Of a DNA stretch of 64,000 bases, positions 1-10,565 are shown in pieces. Position 1 is the first letter of the stretch. The number at the start of each line of letters is the position of its first letter. Origin of the DNA: Delphinapterus leucas (lineage: Eukaryota > Chordata > Mammalia > Artiodactyla > Monodontidae); contig NW_022098026.1 in assembly GCF_002288925.2 (NCBI RefSeq), forward strand, positions 26,228,077 to 26,292,076, in the 5' to 3' direction. A model generated the notes under the pieces. The model did not search any database. It was given only the letters and a program-made list of their open reading frames with translations, and was not told where the DNA came from. The position numbers and the translations under genes were made by a program.

Positions 1-394
1 TGGAATCTGTGACTTATCCCAGATCCTCTCCATAAATTCCTCATTGGCATACATTAGGCAGAGTGGGTTTCTGTTGTTTAAAACCGAATAACCTAGCAGC
101 ACAGTGTTTCTTAGAAGAAAAAAGTCAAAACCACAGCCTAGATGGTCCCTAAAGTCTCCTCCAGTCCTAGCACCTCATGGTTTTTATCTTACTGTCTTCC
201 TAGGACTTAAAGTTGTTTCTCTACCAGAGCATCCACCCTTCAGAAGAAGTCTGAAAAGGAAGAAAAAAATCAAGCAGTTTGGCATTTTCCCTACAAGTTT
301 TCAAATAGCTAAAAAGCTGAAAATCTGGTTAAGTCTGCCTGAAATTTCCAGTCTTTGTATTTACTGTAAAATGTGATTATGGTTAAGTCTGAGG
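1..394. other. Unique-looking sequence, no gene seen
   Basis: No recognisable repeat or gene. The only open frame here (104-376, plus strand) has no splice context, no family resemblance and a low-complexity basic composition, so I treat it as chance. Confidence 0.5.
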
Positions 395-535
395 AAATTA
401 GAATGAGCTTTGGGGCTAGAGAGATCAGGATTTAAAATTATCACTCCCACTTATTAGTGCTTAATCTTGTATGAGTTGCTTCATCTCTCTGAACCTCAGT
501 TTCCTTATCTGTAAAATGAGTGTGGCAAAATGATG
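395..535 (+). mobile_element. MIR SINE fragment
   Basis: The stretch around 470-520 carries the MIR core signature: a 'GAGTTGCTTCATCTCTCTGA' block followed by CCTCAGTTTCC..ATCTGTAAAATG. MIR is an ancient tRNA-derived mammal-wide SINE mobilised by L2. The copy is diverged and both edges are approximate. Confidence 0.75.
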
Positions 536-544
536 TATTAAGAT

Positions 545-1019
545 AGTAAATTGTGTTTTATTCTCACTCCATTTTTACCAAGCCCCCATGCACATATGCA
601 TGCGCATTAAGACAAATGTATGTGCACAAATCCTCACACACAAGTACACACATGTGAATTCCAAGAATTCCAGGCCTTCTGTGTCTCTTTGACTCAGAGC
701 CCAAAAAAGATGACTGCAAAAAAAAAAACCTGCTTCCGGACCTTGAACTTGTGGAGTGATTTGTGCTAAGAGAGAATGTACTAGAGATAGACAATCCTCA
801 AGACGGAGAAGAGGACATAGATTTTGCATTCCAAAAGCAATACGAACCTGGGCTTCAATTCCCAGGGCCACCCTCAAGGAGAATTCAGGACCTCAGAGGG
901 ATCTCTCAGAGGGAAAGTCTAGTCTCAGCAAAGATTTTCCACCAAGCTTAGCATGTAAAACAACTTATTGCCCATGCAAATGTGGACAAAATAGGTATTG
1001 GTGGCCACCATAAGAAAGT
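545..1019. other. Unique-looking sequence before L1 insertion
   Basis: No repeat family recognised. Overlapping open frames on both strands (564-877 minus, 756-1013 plus) have no domain, signal or splice evidence. Confidence 0.4.
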
Positions 1020-1033
1020 GGGACCAGATAATT

Positions 1034-3070
1034 AATTCTTTTTTTTTTTAACACCTTTATTGGAGTATAATTGCTTTACAATGGTTAGTTTCTGCTTTAT
1101 AACAAAAGTGAATCAGTTATACAGATACATATGTTCCCATATCTCTTCCCTCTTGCGTCTCCCTCCCTCCCACCCCCCCATCCCACCCCTCCAGGCGATC
1201 ACAAAGCACCAAGCTGGTCTCCCTGTGCTATGCGGCTGCTTCCCACTAGCTATCTACCTTACATTTGGTAGTGTATATATGTCCATGCCTCTCTCTCGCT
1301 TTGTCACAGCTTACCCTTCCCCCTCCCCACATCCTCAAGTCCATTCTCTAGTAGGTCTGTGTCTTTATTCCTGTCTTACCCCTAGGTTCTTCATGACATT
1401 TTTCTTTTCTTAAATTCCATATATATGTGTCAGCATACGGTATTTGTCTTTCTCTTTCTGACTTCACTCTGTATGACAGACTCTAGGTCTACCCACCTCA
1501 TTACAAATAGCTCAATTTCGTTTCTTTTTATGGCTGAGTAATATTCCATTGTATATATGTGCCACATCTTCTTTATCCATTCATCTGATGATGGACATTT
1601 AGGTTGTTTCTATCTCCGGGCTATTGTAAATAGAGCTGCAATGAACATTTTGGTACATGACTCTTTTTGAAATATGGTTTTCTCAGGGTATATGCCCAGG
1701 AGTGGGATTGCTGGGTCATATGGTAGTTCTATTTGTAGTTTTTTAAGGAACCTCCATACTGTGCTCCATAGTGGCTGAACCAATTCACATTCCCACCATC
1801 AGAGCAAGAGTGTTCCCTTTTCTCCACACCCTCTCCAGAATTTATTGTTTCTAGATTTTTTGATGATGGCCATTCTGACAGGTGTGAGATGATATCTCAT
1901 TGTACTTTTAATTTGCATTTCTCTAATGATTAATGATGTTGAGGATCCTTTCATGTGTTTGTTGGCAGTCTGTATATCTTCTTTGGAGAAATGTCTATTT
2001 AGGTCTTCTGCCCATTTTTGGATTGGGTTGTTTTTTTGTTATTGAGCTGCATGAGCTGCTTGTAAATTTTGGAGGNNNNNNNNNNNNNNNNNNNNNNNNN
2101 NNNNNNNNNNNNNNNNNNNNNNNNNNNNNNNNNNNNNNNNNNNNNNNNNNNNNNNNNNNNNNNNNNNNNNNNNNNNNNNNNNNNNNNNNNNNNNNNNNNN
2201 NNNNNNNNNNNNNNNNNNNNNNNNNNNNNNNNNNNNNNNNNNNNNNNNNNNNNNNNNNNNNNNNNNNNNNNNNNNNNNNNNNNNNNNNNNNNNNNNNNNN
2301 NNNNNNNNNNNNNNNNNNNNNNNNNNNNNNNNNNNNNNNNNNNNNNNNNNNNNNNNNNNNNNNNNNNNNNNNNNNNNNNNNNNNNNNNNNNNNNNNNNNN
2401 NNNNNNNNNNNNNNNNNNNNNNNNNNNNNNNNNNNNNNNNNNNNNNNNNNNNNNNNNNNNNNNNNNNNNNNNNNNCTTGGAGATTAATCCTTTGTCAGTT
2501 GCTTCATTTGCAAATATTTTCTCCCATTCTGAGGGTTGTCTTTTCGTCCTGTTAATGGTTTCCTTTGCTGTGAAAAAGCCTTGAAGTTTCATTAAGTCCC
2601 ATTTGTTTGCTTTTGTTTTTATTTCCATTTCTCTAGGAGGTGGGTCAAAAAGGATCTCGCTGTGATTTATGTCATAGAGGGTTCTGCCTATGTTATCCTC
2701 TAAGAGTTTGATAGTTTCTGGCCTTACATTTAGGCATTTAATCCATTTTGAACTTATTTTTGTGTATGGTGTTAGGGAGTGATCTAATCTCATACTTTTA
2801 CATGTACCTGTCCAGTTTTCCCAGCACCACTTATTGAAGAGGCTGTCCTTTCTCCACTGTACATTCATGCCTCTTTTAACAAAGATAAGGTGACCATATA
2901 TGCATGGGTTTATCACTGGGCTTTCCATCCTGTTCCATTGATCTATCTTTCTGTTTTTGTGCCAGCACCATACTGTCTTGATTACTGTAGCTTTGTAGTA
3001 TAGTCTGAAGTCAGGGAGCCTGATTCCTCCAGCTCCATTTTTCGTTCTCAAGATTGCTTTGGCTATTCGG
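1034..3070 (-). mobile_element. 5'-truncated L1 retrotransposon, antisense, with assembly gap
   Basis: A LINE-1 insertion lying on the minus strand. It is bounded by a perfect 14-bp target-site duplication, GGGACCAGATAATT, at 1020-1033 and 3071-3084. The poly-A tail appears as a T-run at about 1039-1050, next to the L1 3'UTR end (complement of an AATAAA-bearing tail). The body reads back through the 3'UTR into the C-terminal third of ORF2. The ORF2 frame is open from 3051 down to the gap at 2476, about 190 codons, including family-typical blocks such as [10 protein letters not shown] and [12 protein letters not shown]. The copy is truncated at its 5' side (right end), as expected from incomplete target-primed reverse transcription. 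The uninterrupted 190-codon frame and perfect TSD suggest a fairly young insertion. A run of Ns (2076-2475) interrupts it. Confidence 0.93.
2076..2475. other. Assembly gap, 400 N
   Basis: Exactly 400 undetermined bases inside the antisense L1. The flanks meet at one L1 position: TTTTGGAGG on the left and CTTGGAGATT on the right share TTGGAG. Read through the flanks, no L1 sequence appears to be missing. Confidence 1.
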
Positions 3071-3219
3071 GGGACCAGATAATTTGTATGTGACTCTAAG
3101 AAGGGAGAGAAACTCCCCCAAAATCATGAGGATTGAATTTCTTGTCCTCCTGTCAAAATGGGGACTCAAGAGTCAGATTTCATTTGATTCAAAGAAAATA
3201 ATTTGACATTTCTCATCAA

Positions 3220-3256
<37 letters not shown>

Positions 3257-3259
3257 TAC
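3220..3259. repeat. (TA)n(CA)n microsatellite
   Basis: About 9 TA units run directly into about 11 CA units, a compound dinucleotide repeat likely to be length-polymorphic. Confidence 0.95.
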
Positions 3260-3299
3260 AGTTATATAAATATTTGCTTACAGGAAAAAATATATATTT

Positions 3300-3600
3300 G
3301 TTAATTAGAATGGAATTACGCAATATACATTTACCACTTACTTTTTTCAATTTACAATATATTTTGTATCCTTTCCATAGCAATACATATAAATATGTGT
3401 AATTATTTTTTAGTAGAAGTACTACATGTTCATGGTTAAGCAAATTCCTTATGTAGAAGGCATAAAATACAAAGTAAAAATCTCCCACCCAGTTGCAGAA
3501 GTAACCACTGCTCATCATTCCATGTGTAATCCATTTGAATATTTTAAGCATATGTGAGTATATCTTATGTTTGCTTTTAATTAGTCTTAACCAAGATCAG
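3300..3600 (-). mobile_element. Probable old L1M 3'-end fragment
   Basis: The block 3315-3400 (CTTTTTTCAATTTACAATAT then CCTTTCCATAGCAATACATA) resembles the complement of an old L1M ORF2-end/3'UTR region. AGTAAAAATCTCCCACCC..GTAACCACTG near 3470-3510 is also typical of L1M 3'UTRs. The copy is strongly diverged, the subfamily is not determined and the edges are approximate. Confidence 0.45.
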
Positions 3601-3744
3601 TTATTATGGTCCCAATTTCTTCTCTCCATGTGTCTATCTGAACTGTCTGTCACCCAGAAGATCCTATGGTCTAATTTTTAAGTCAGTCCCTAAATGGAAG
3701 AATGATTAGAAAAAGGGACCTCAGCAAAAAATTTCTATTTCTAA

Positions 3745-3907
3745 ACATATGGACACCAAGGGAGGAAAGCAGCTGCAGGGGTGGTGGTTGTGTGATGAAT
3801 TGGGAGATTGGGATTGACATGTATACACTAATATGCATAAAATGGATAACTAATAAGAACCTGCTGTATAAAAGAATAAATAAAATTAAATTAAAAAATT
3901 AAAAAAT
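3745..3907 (+). mobile_element. Short retroposon derived from L1 3'UTR (copy A)
   Basis: A 163-bp insertion flanked by a perfect 16-bp TSD, AAATTTCTATTTCTAA, at 3729-3744 and 3908-3923. It begins ACATATGGACACCAAGG, contains GATGAATTGGGAGATTGGGA and ends CTGCTGTATA followed by an AATAAAATTAAATT-type A-rich tail. The middle aligns by eye with the L1 3'UTR at about 30710-30795. There the L1 continues GCACAGGG after the CTACTGTATA block, whereas this element switches to its own tail. A second copy with the same 5' boundary lies at 43477. Confidence 0.8.
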
Positions 3908-3924
3908 AAATTTCTATTTCTAAT

Positions 3925-4489
3925 AGGACTAGATATTATGTTTTCTAAATCTTTTTTAAACCATATATCATAGACAGTGATTAAAACAAGAATATACAGG
4001 CAACTAAAAAATATACATAATTTTGAGTGTGATCTAGCGTTAAAAACAAGCCATAAATGGCTTTCTTCAACAAGCCCCACATACTTATTCTCAATAATGA
4101 TGGTCCCAAGTCCATTTTTCATGCTTACAAACCTGTAATGGAAAAGACTTCCTAGTCTGTTTATTTAACACATCCCTCATTTATCACAGCTCTGCTAGTC
4201 CTAGTTATCCAGGCCAAAAGTAATTCAGGGACCTAAATACTGCTCATGACCAATGGAATTTTCAGAAAAAACAATTTTAAAAACAATTTTGACTATGTAT
4301 CCAGTCTTCTCTGTATTCACTACAATGATTTGTCTGTAGAGGAATCTTGACCATGCCAAGAACTTAGCTCAAGACCACACTGCATTAAGCCCCACTTGAC
4401 ACTACCGTTATTTGTTTGGTCATACAATTCCCAGGATTGTCCCTAAAAGGAACTCAAATGCCATAGAAAACAGTGTGCACTTCTGTAGG
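3925..4489. other. Unique-looking sequence
   Basis: No gene or confident repeat recognised. It is AT-rich, with a minus-strand open frame (3886-4122) that lacks supporting features. Confidence 0.35.
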
Positions 4490-4725
4490 TAACAGGAAGT
4501 CAGCGAAAGCTTTCAAGTAAGTGAAAGGCACACACTGGTCTGCCTTTTGAAAAGGTGGATTTAGCTGCTTCAGGAAGAGGTATTAAAGTGACTGAAAGCT
4601 AGAGGTGAGGCCCAAATCCATGGTCCAGGCAGGATATGGTGAAGGCCCAAATCTGGAAAGTCCCAGTGGACTAGGCAGATCCAGGAAGATAAATTCAGTA
4701 GGATTTTTTGATATTATACTAGGTA
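4490..4725 (-). mobile_element. Probable L2 fragment
   Basis: The purine-rich run (GGTGGATTTAGCTGCTTCAGG.., GACTGAAAGCTAGAGG.., GGTCCAGGCAGGATATGGTG) follows the order seen in antisense L2 ORF2, roughly the block before the C-terminal reverse transcriptase end. It is highly diverged and has no independent boundary. Confidence 0.4.
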
Positions 4726-5176
4726 AGACAATAAAAAGGGTCAAAATAACCTCAAGGTTCGTAACTTAAGTGGTCCAATAGTGGCTAGAATTCTAATGCT
4801 GGGGGAGAAGCACTCTTAAGGGTGAGAATGGGCAATAAGGAGTTCCATTAAGGAAAGCTGAATTTAGAACGCTTATTAGGTATCCTCCATTTCAGGTATA
4901 AAGTGAGCAAGGAAAATAACCCATCATGGAAATCACGACAATGGTAGGAGAAGCATTCATGGCAAGGAAGGGGATCATACGAAAGATGTTGCAGAGATTC
5001 AAAGGGACACATTGAGAACTTTCCACAATTTCATTCCCAGGGTCACAAGATTCATTTTTATCTGAACTTGTTATACTCAACAAAGAAGCTGACAGTGGAA
5101 CCCATCAGCTGAGCCCAGGGACTCCCAGGGCTTATGCTACTAAACTTCATCTACTTACAAATATCAAAATGATGCC

Positions 5177-5375
5177 GGGGGGGCTTCCCTGGTGGCGCAG
5201 TGGTTGGGAGTCCGCCTGCCGATGCGGGGGACGTGGGTTCGTGCCCCGGTCCGGGGGGATCCCGCATGCCACGGAGCGGCTGGGCGCATGAGCCATGGCT
5301 GCTGGGCCTGCGCGTCCGGAGCCTGTGCTCCGCGGCGGGAGGGGCCACAGCAGTGAGAGGCCCGCGTGCCGCAAA

Positions 5376-5396
<21 letters not shown>
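5177..5396 (+). mobile_element. CHR SINE (short, CHR-2-like)
   Basis: A tRNA-derived SINE with 5' GGGCTTCCCTGG, an A-box region (GGTGGCGCAGTGGTT) and a B-box region (GGTTCGTGCCC). It ends GCGTGCCGC followed by an uninterrupted A-run of about 27. The TSD is AAATGATGCC at 5167-5176 and 5397-5406. The long pure tail and near-consensus body indicate a young insertion. SINEs of this type are transcribed by Pol III and depend on LINE machinery. Confidence 0.95.
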
Positions 5397-5406
<10 letters not shown>

Positions 5407-5409
5407 AGG

Positions 5410-5799
5410 GACAAAGGCTTCCCCTTCTGAAAGGAAACCTAAGAGCCAGCTTTCTCCCTCTGCCTTCCAGATGGCATTATACATGTCGATTAGAAATATT
5501 CAGGAAGTGTTTTCCTCTTCGTAACCAAGAGAAATATTTTCCTTCTTTGGAGCCTGCTCCCACTTTCTCTCCCTTCCCAAATTATCCATGACCGGTCCCT
5601 TGCACTGTTTGTGCTCTTGGTAGATACTCTGCAGTGGACAGATAAGGATGGGGCTCAGTGACGTACATTTCTCTGCTGGTTTCCTTAGAAATGCCCCAGC
5701 AGGCTTCCAGCTCCCCTACAAACCTGCTTCTGAGTCAGCTTGCTTTCGGCTACAGTCCAGGCTCTGCCAGAACATCACTTTTAAAATAATAATTACCCT
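5410..5799. other. Unique-looking sequence
   Basis: No repeat or gene identified. Confidence 0.35.
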
Positions 5800-5990
5800 T
5801 TTTCCTTCATGGCACTTTATAGTTTATAAAGATCTTTCATAGTCTTTACTTCATTTTGCCTCCACAGTAAAATCTTACGGAGAAAATATTAATATAACCA
5901 TTTTACGGGTAAAGAAATCGAGGATCACAAAAATTTAGTGACTTGCCTAGATTGCATAGCAATAAGTCAACAGAAGGGTATGAGGCTTGG
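5800..5990 (-). mobile_element. MIR SINE fragment
   Basis: The complement of the MIR core is visible: CCATTTTACGGGTAAAGAAA then TTTAGTGACTTGCCTAGATTGC, preceded by a CTCCACAGTAAAATCTTACG stretch that matches the MIR 3' half. Confidence 0.75.
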
Positions 5991-5999
5991 AAAGAGGGG

Positions 6000-7214
6000 C
6001 GCATGGAGTTTGTTCACCTTGGGCAACAGTGGTCACTGAGTCACAGTCAGATTTCCCCATGCAGTCCGAAGACTTCAGATAGGGGTTATTCCAGCCCACG
6101 ATAAAATAAGGGGCAGATCTTTTCTCTGAATTAAGATATGTTCCAGATTTACTGACAATGTCTAGTTCATGGACAGTAATGATAAAAGGCTTCTTAATTC
6201 AGCCACCAGCTTGTGTCCCAGGCAGCATTAGTGGTCAAAATACAACAGTTTCTTTAGTGCTCATCACATAGTAAGAACTGTACTATGGTCTCATCACAGG
6301 TGTGCTCCTACAGTTACTCAATGTGTAAACTTAATTTTGCTTTAACTGTTGATTCACACTGTTACAGCAGTTTGTCAGGTGTAACGCTGAATTGAATGGT
6401 TTACTGAAATAACGTAAAGTTGGTAGAACATGCTTCGAATAATTGGTACAGCTCAGTACCCAGCTGGCATCTAAGAAAGGATGCATGTTTGCTGGCATAT
6501 GGCTGCATGAGTATAGGAGGAGCAGGAGAGAGCACTAACAGGCTCTCCCCTAGGAGCTCCCCAATGCAGATGGGTGATGAATTTACACAGTACAAACTAT
6601 GGATGCTTCTACAGACTATCTGAGGCACCGGTACCTGGGATTAGTGTTTACACTGCAGTTATTGCTGACTTGTTTAGAGCTCTTTGAATCTCTTGATCCC
6701 TTGAGGGAAGCTCTAAACTTTTAGTGTTTGAATGTAAGCCACATACACAAAAACCTGACCACTGCTGTTCTAACGTCTATTTCTGGAAAAAATCAAAATT
6801 AATATTTAAGATATTCGATTGTAAAACGTCCTTAAAATGTCATCAGAAAAAATTAAATGGCCATTGAGTTAAATTACACATCCAAATTTAGACTCTATCT
6901 GCAAAAAGATATACCATTTACCCCACCTGACTCACTGGCAGGAGTATCACCACCTCACAAGACAGTCTGATTTTTCTACCACATACTATACCCTATTTCT
7001 TACAATTATTCTAGAGTATTTTTCAGGGTCAGTATCACTGTGGCCTGCAGGTCACAGATTTCCTCTTATTTTTGTGGACAGAGGATCACAAGCCTCTGCT
7101 TGGATCCTTCCAGAAATGAAAATGTCCACCACCTCCTGAAGTAGAACATTCTTAATATTTTCCTTTGTGTTGATTAATAGTCTGCCTTCTTATAGCTTCC
7201 AGGAGAGGCAATTA
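6000..7214. other. Unique-looking sequence, no gene seen
   Basis: About 1.2 kb with no recognised repeat. Short opposing open frames at 6401-6628 overlap on both strands and show no protein-family features. Confidence 0.35.
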
Positions 7215-7460
7215 AGCAAAAAAGATAAAGTTTCCGGTTTTGAAGTCAGATAACCTAAATTTAATTGCCAGCTGTGCCACTTCCTGGTTCTGCAACTTGG
7301 GATGAACTGCTCAATACTTTGGAGTGGCAATATCCCAATCTATATATAAGGAAGAATAAAAAAAGTAATACCCACCTCTTGTGACTGTGATAAGGATTAA
7401 CTGAAATAATGCATGTAATATTCTTATGGCACAATGCTTGGCCAATCGTAGTTATTTAAT
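7215..7460 (+). mobile_element. MIR SINE
   Basis: A long MIR copy. It shows TTTTGAAGTCAGATAACCTAAAT, GCCAGCTGTGCCACTTCCTG, then the 3' half GTGATAAGGATTAACTGAAA and the GGCACAATGCTTGGC end, in family order. Confidence 0.8.
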
Positions 7461-7794
7461 TAACTGTAGCTACTATTAGTGTTTTACACCTTGTTCTTAC
7501 TTAGCTTGGTCTTATGGAGGCTTGTGAAATAGATCAGTAAGCTCTTCCACATGTAAGTTTTCTCCTATCTTTGAAAATTGTTCCCAGTGACACCCTTGTT
7601 TTCTCTTAGGGTAACTCATCTTAAGTAACACTGCAAAGTAAACACAAACCATTTCTGTCCCCAAAAAGTTAATTAAAAGATAACAATGCTCACCATTGAC
7701 AGTCTGGAGAATACAACTTGGCTTAAGAAGAAGCCTATGAGAGATGTATAATGCGGTGACAGGACATAGCAGTGAAGAGAACATCTAATCAGGA

Positions 7795-8010
7795 TTTCTG
7801 ATGAATGGATTATACTTGCTCTGTACTCTTGGGCAAGTCATTTGACTACTTCAATATCTTCAATTGCAGAAAAGAAGGAATGAGATAAGGGTCTCAATAC
7901 TGATGTGGGAATTAAGGAGATACATATGCAAAATTGCTATCAGGAGAACTGTGTTCAGCACATAATAGGCATTCAGCTGGTATTGGTTGATTTTATTACT
8001 AAGCCCCAGA
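7795..8010 (+). mobile_element. MIR SINE
   Basis: CTCTTGGGCAAGTCATTTGACTACTTC is followed by a degraded core and by the GTTCAGCACATAATAGGCATTC end, in sense order. Confidence 0.7.
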
Positions 8011-8189
8011 TATTCTGGCACCCAACAGTATTCTCAGTCTAGATAGTTGGGTATAGCTTTTCAGCTCACAAGTGTGATAGCTTCTTTAACTAGTCCCTAC
8101 TTCTAGTCCATCCCTGAAAGTCTGGTTCTAATCATGTGCTCAGAATCCAGCAGCAGAATATAAAGAGAATAATAATTATGAATCAAAAA

Positions 8190-9300
8190 TCTATGGAAAG
8201 TGGTTGAAACAATATTTAGAGGAGAGCTCATAACTTTGTCTTCACTCTTTAAAAAATAAAGGAAAATCAACTAAATTATCACCTTATTATATAAGATGAG
8301 GAAATGAGTAAAAAAGTGGATAAGAAACTGTGAATGTGATAAAATGAACAACAAATTAGTTTAATAATAAATAAAATATAAAGAAGTGATTGATATAACC
8401 AAAGATAACTTGTTGGAAAAGACTAACAAATGGCCAAAAAACAGCAAGTCTAATTTGAAAACTAATATAATTAGAAATGGGCAGGAAATAGAGCATCCAG
8501 GATAATAGGAAAAAATTATCAGGAAACACTTTGCACAGTTAAATGCTAATTATTTTAAATTCTATCTGAAATAAATTATTTTCTCAAAAGCAAGGGAATT
8601 ATCACTTACTGAGTACTGACTTGGTACCCAGTCACAGCACTGAGTGTTTTATGTGCATTCTTTCCTTTTGTTGCTGTGATAACCCCATGAAATAAAGAAC
8701 TGAAGCTTTGAGAGATGAAGCTGTATACTCAAGGTCACCCAGCTACTAAGAGATGCAGTCGGAATTCAAATTCAGATCTGTAAGGCCTATACTATTTATA
8801 CTTTTCCACATTTTCATCCTAATAATGTAAAACGTCAAAATAGTCACAGTAAGGAAGAGGAAGCTTGAATATCTAGTAACTAAATATGTTGAAAAATTGT
8901 TCACACACTACACACACATAACTGGATATACTTGTTTTGATCAAAACTTCTCCAAACTTTCAAATAGCAAATAGTAACCTAACTACCTATTTCATTCCCC
9001 AAAAAAGAAAAAAAGAGCAAACTACCTAAACTACTATAAAAGAAAAAATTGGTTTTATTCCTAATAGTGATTAGGGTATACACATACACACACACCAATG
9101 GTGAGCTTTCCCCTTATAGACATAAACTTTTCAATAAAAAAAGCAAATTGAATAAAGTGATAAATTATTACATGCTAGAAGATGTCAGCAGAATACAGGC
9201 ATGCTAGAAGAATACAACAAAAGGGAAATATATTCTACTTAATATTTTCATTTCAAAAGCTTCATCACACACAAAAAAATCACACTGATAGAAGCAATAA
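8190..9300 (+). mobile_element. Possible highly diverged old L1 ORF2 region
   Basis: A-rich on the plus strand. Short blocks (ACAATATTTAGAGGAGAGCT; AAAAATTGGTTTTATTCCTA) resemble old L1 ORF2 in order. No open frame survives. A MIR (8605-8815) sits inside. The call is tentative and the edges are unknown. Confidence 0.3.
8605..8815 (-). mobile_element. MIR SINE
   Basis: Complement-order MIR: ACTGAGTGTTTTATGTGCAT, GATAACCCCATGAAATAAAG, then ACTCAAGGTCACCCAGCTAC and GGAATTCAAATTCAGATCTG. Confidence 0.8.
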
Positions 9301-10346
9301 GTCATTTGACAGAACCTGAGACCCATTCCTGATTTTTGGATGGTTTAAAAATAGTAAAGGGCAGCATGGCAACATGACAAGCTCCACAGACTTGCTCTCC
9401 AATGAAACTGGTGAAGATTATATAAAAACAAAAAACAAAAAAAACCAACCATTTAAAGTCTCTGGAAATGGTCCCAAGGAAACACAGCAAATGAAATTTA
9501 CTCAAGAAAATCTATTAAAGTTTGGTAATAATAGCAAGTCTGGTATTTCAACTGAGACATACTCTGTCCTTCTCCCTCTGAAATCAGTGAGATGGAAACT
9601 CTGCTCCAGACTGGTGTAGATAGAAAAACGGGTCTCCCTCTCCCTCAGCTCCCAGTCAAAGGGCTATCTTCCCAGGAGGAGCAGAACGTTAGCACTTTTC
9701 ATCTTGCCCTTAGCTACCTGCTGGTGAGGCTAAGTTCCAGACAAATGCCACTGAGAGGTGGGAGCTCTCTTCCTCCACTCACCCTCCACTTGTGGTGTGA
9801 AGGCTCTACCTTGGGTATGCTGTCTCTGAGAATACTGGAGTCCCAACAGCCCTTGCCCTAAGGTGGTGGTGCCATGCAGGACAGGCAAGCTGAGAAGACT
9901 GGGGCTACTGCTCCCACCTCCACCAGGAGTTCAGCTCCTAAAGTGGTGGTATCACTTGGAGAGAAATGGTTCATTATCCCCACCCTCAGCTCCAGAACCC
10001 TCTCAGATATTTTGCCTGAGGGAAGAAGCAGGCCATAAAGTAGGTAGATCCTAATCTCTTCCCAAAGGAACTGACTTCACTTGGAATAGAATGTAGAGAA
10101 GTTCAAGCCTAAGGACACTCTCAATAACAGTGAAAGTTGTGGTCAAAGGCAATTGGGAGGAGATTGGTAGATTCACTGGATTTATAGCCTGAACTGTAAA
10201 CCAGCTAGTTATCCAAGAGAACCAGGGAAAGGCACAGCTGGGAGGAGACATTTAGGGTCAGAACAAATCACAAACAATGACCTTGGGTACTGTTCCTTCA
10301 AAAGAGACTAAATTTTCATCTGTGGAGCAATTTATACTCCAGGGCA

Positions 10347-10565
10347 TTTTTTTTTTTTTTTTTTTTTTTTTTACTGGTACGCGGGCCTCTCACTGTTGTG
10401 GCCTCTCCCGTTGCGGAGCACAGGCTCCGGACGCGCAGGCTCAGCGGCCACGGCTCACGGGCCTAGCCGCTCCGCGGCATGTGGGATCTTCCCGAACCGG
10501 GGCACGAACCCATGTGCCCTGCATCGGCAGGCGGACTCTCAACCACTGCGCCACCAGGGAAGCCC
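10347..10565 (-). mobile_element. CHR SINE (short type), T-runs on both sides
   Basis: Complement of a CHR SINE: T-run 10347-10372, then GGTACGCGGGCCTCTCACTG and ending CCACCAGGGAAGCCC. The B box is visible as the complement of GGTTCGTGCCC near 10500. The usual TTTGCGGTACGCG tail junction is altered to TTTACTGGTACGCG. Unusually, the 5' side also abuts a second 15-T run (10568-10582), so no TSD can be separated from the homopolymers. Confidence 0.93.

Noticed and set aside
1999..2584. Open frames spanning the N run
   Set aside because: Ns translate as X and create artificial length. Only the antisense ORF2 fragment right of the gap is real coding remnant.
5147..5484. Open frames of 62-136 codons on both strands across the CHR SINEs (also at 10277-10687, 11472-11828, 13614-14061, 32030-32384, 34650-34950, 40633-40966, 45774-46281, 62169-62580)
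   Set aside because: They repeat the same peptide at every SINE copy and follow the GC-rich SINE body. They are shadows of the repeat, not genes.
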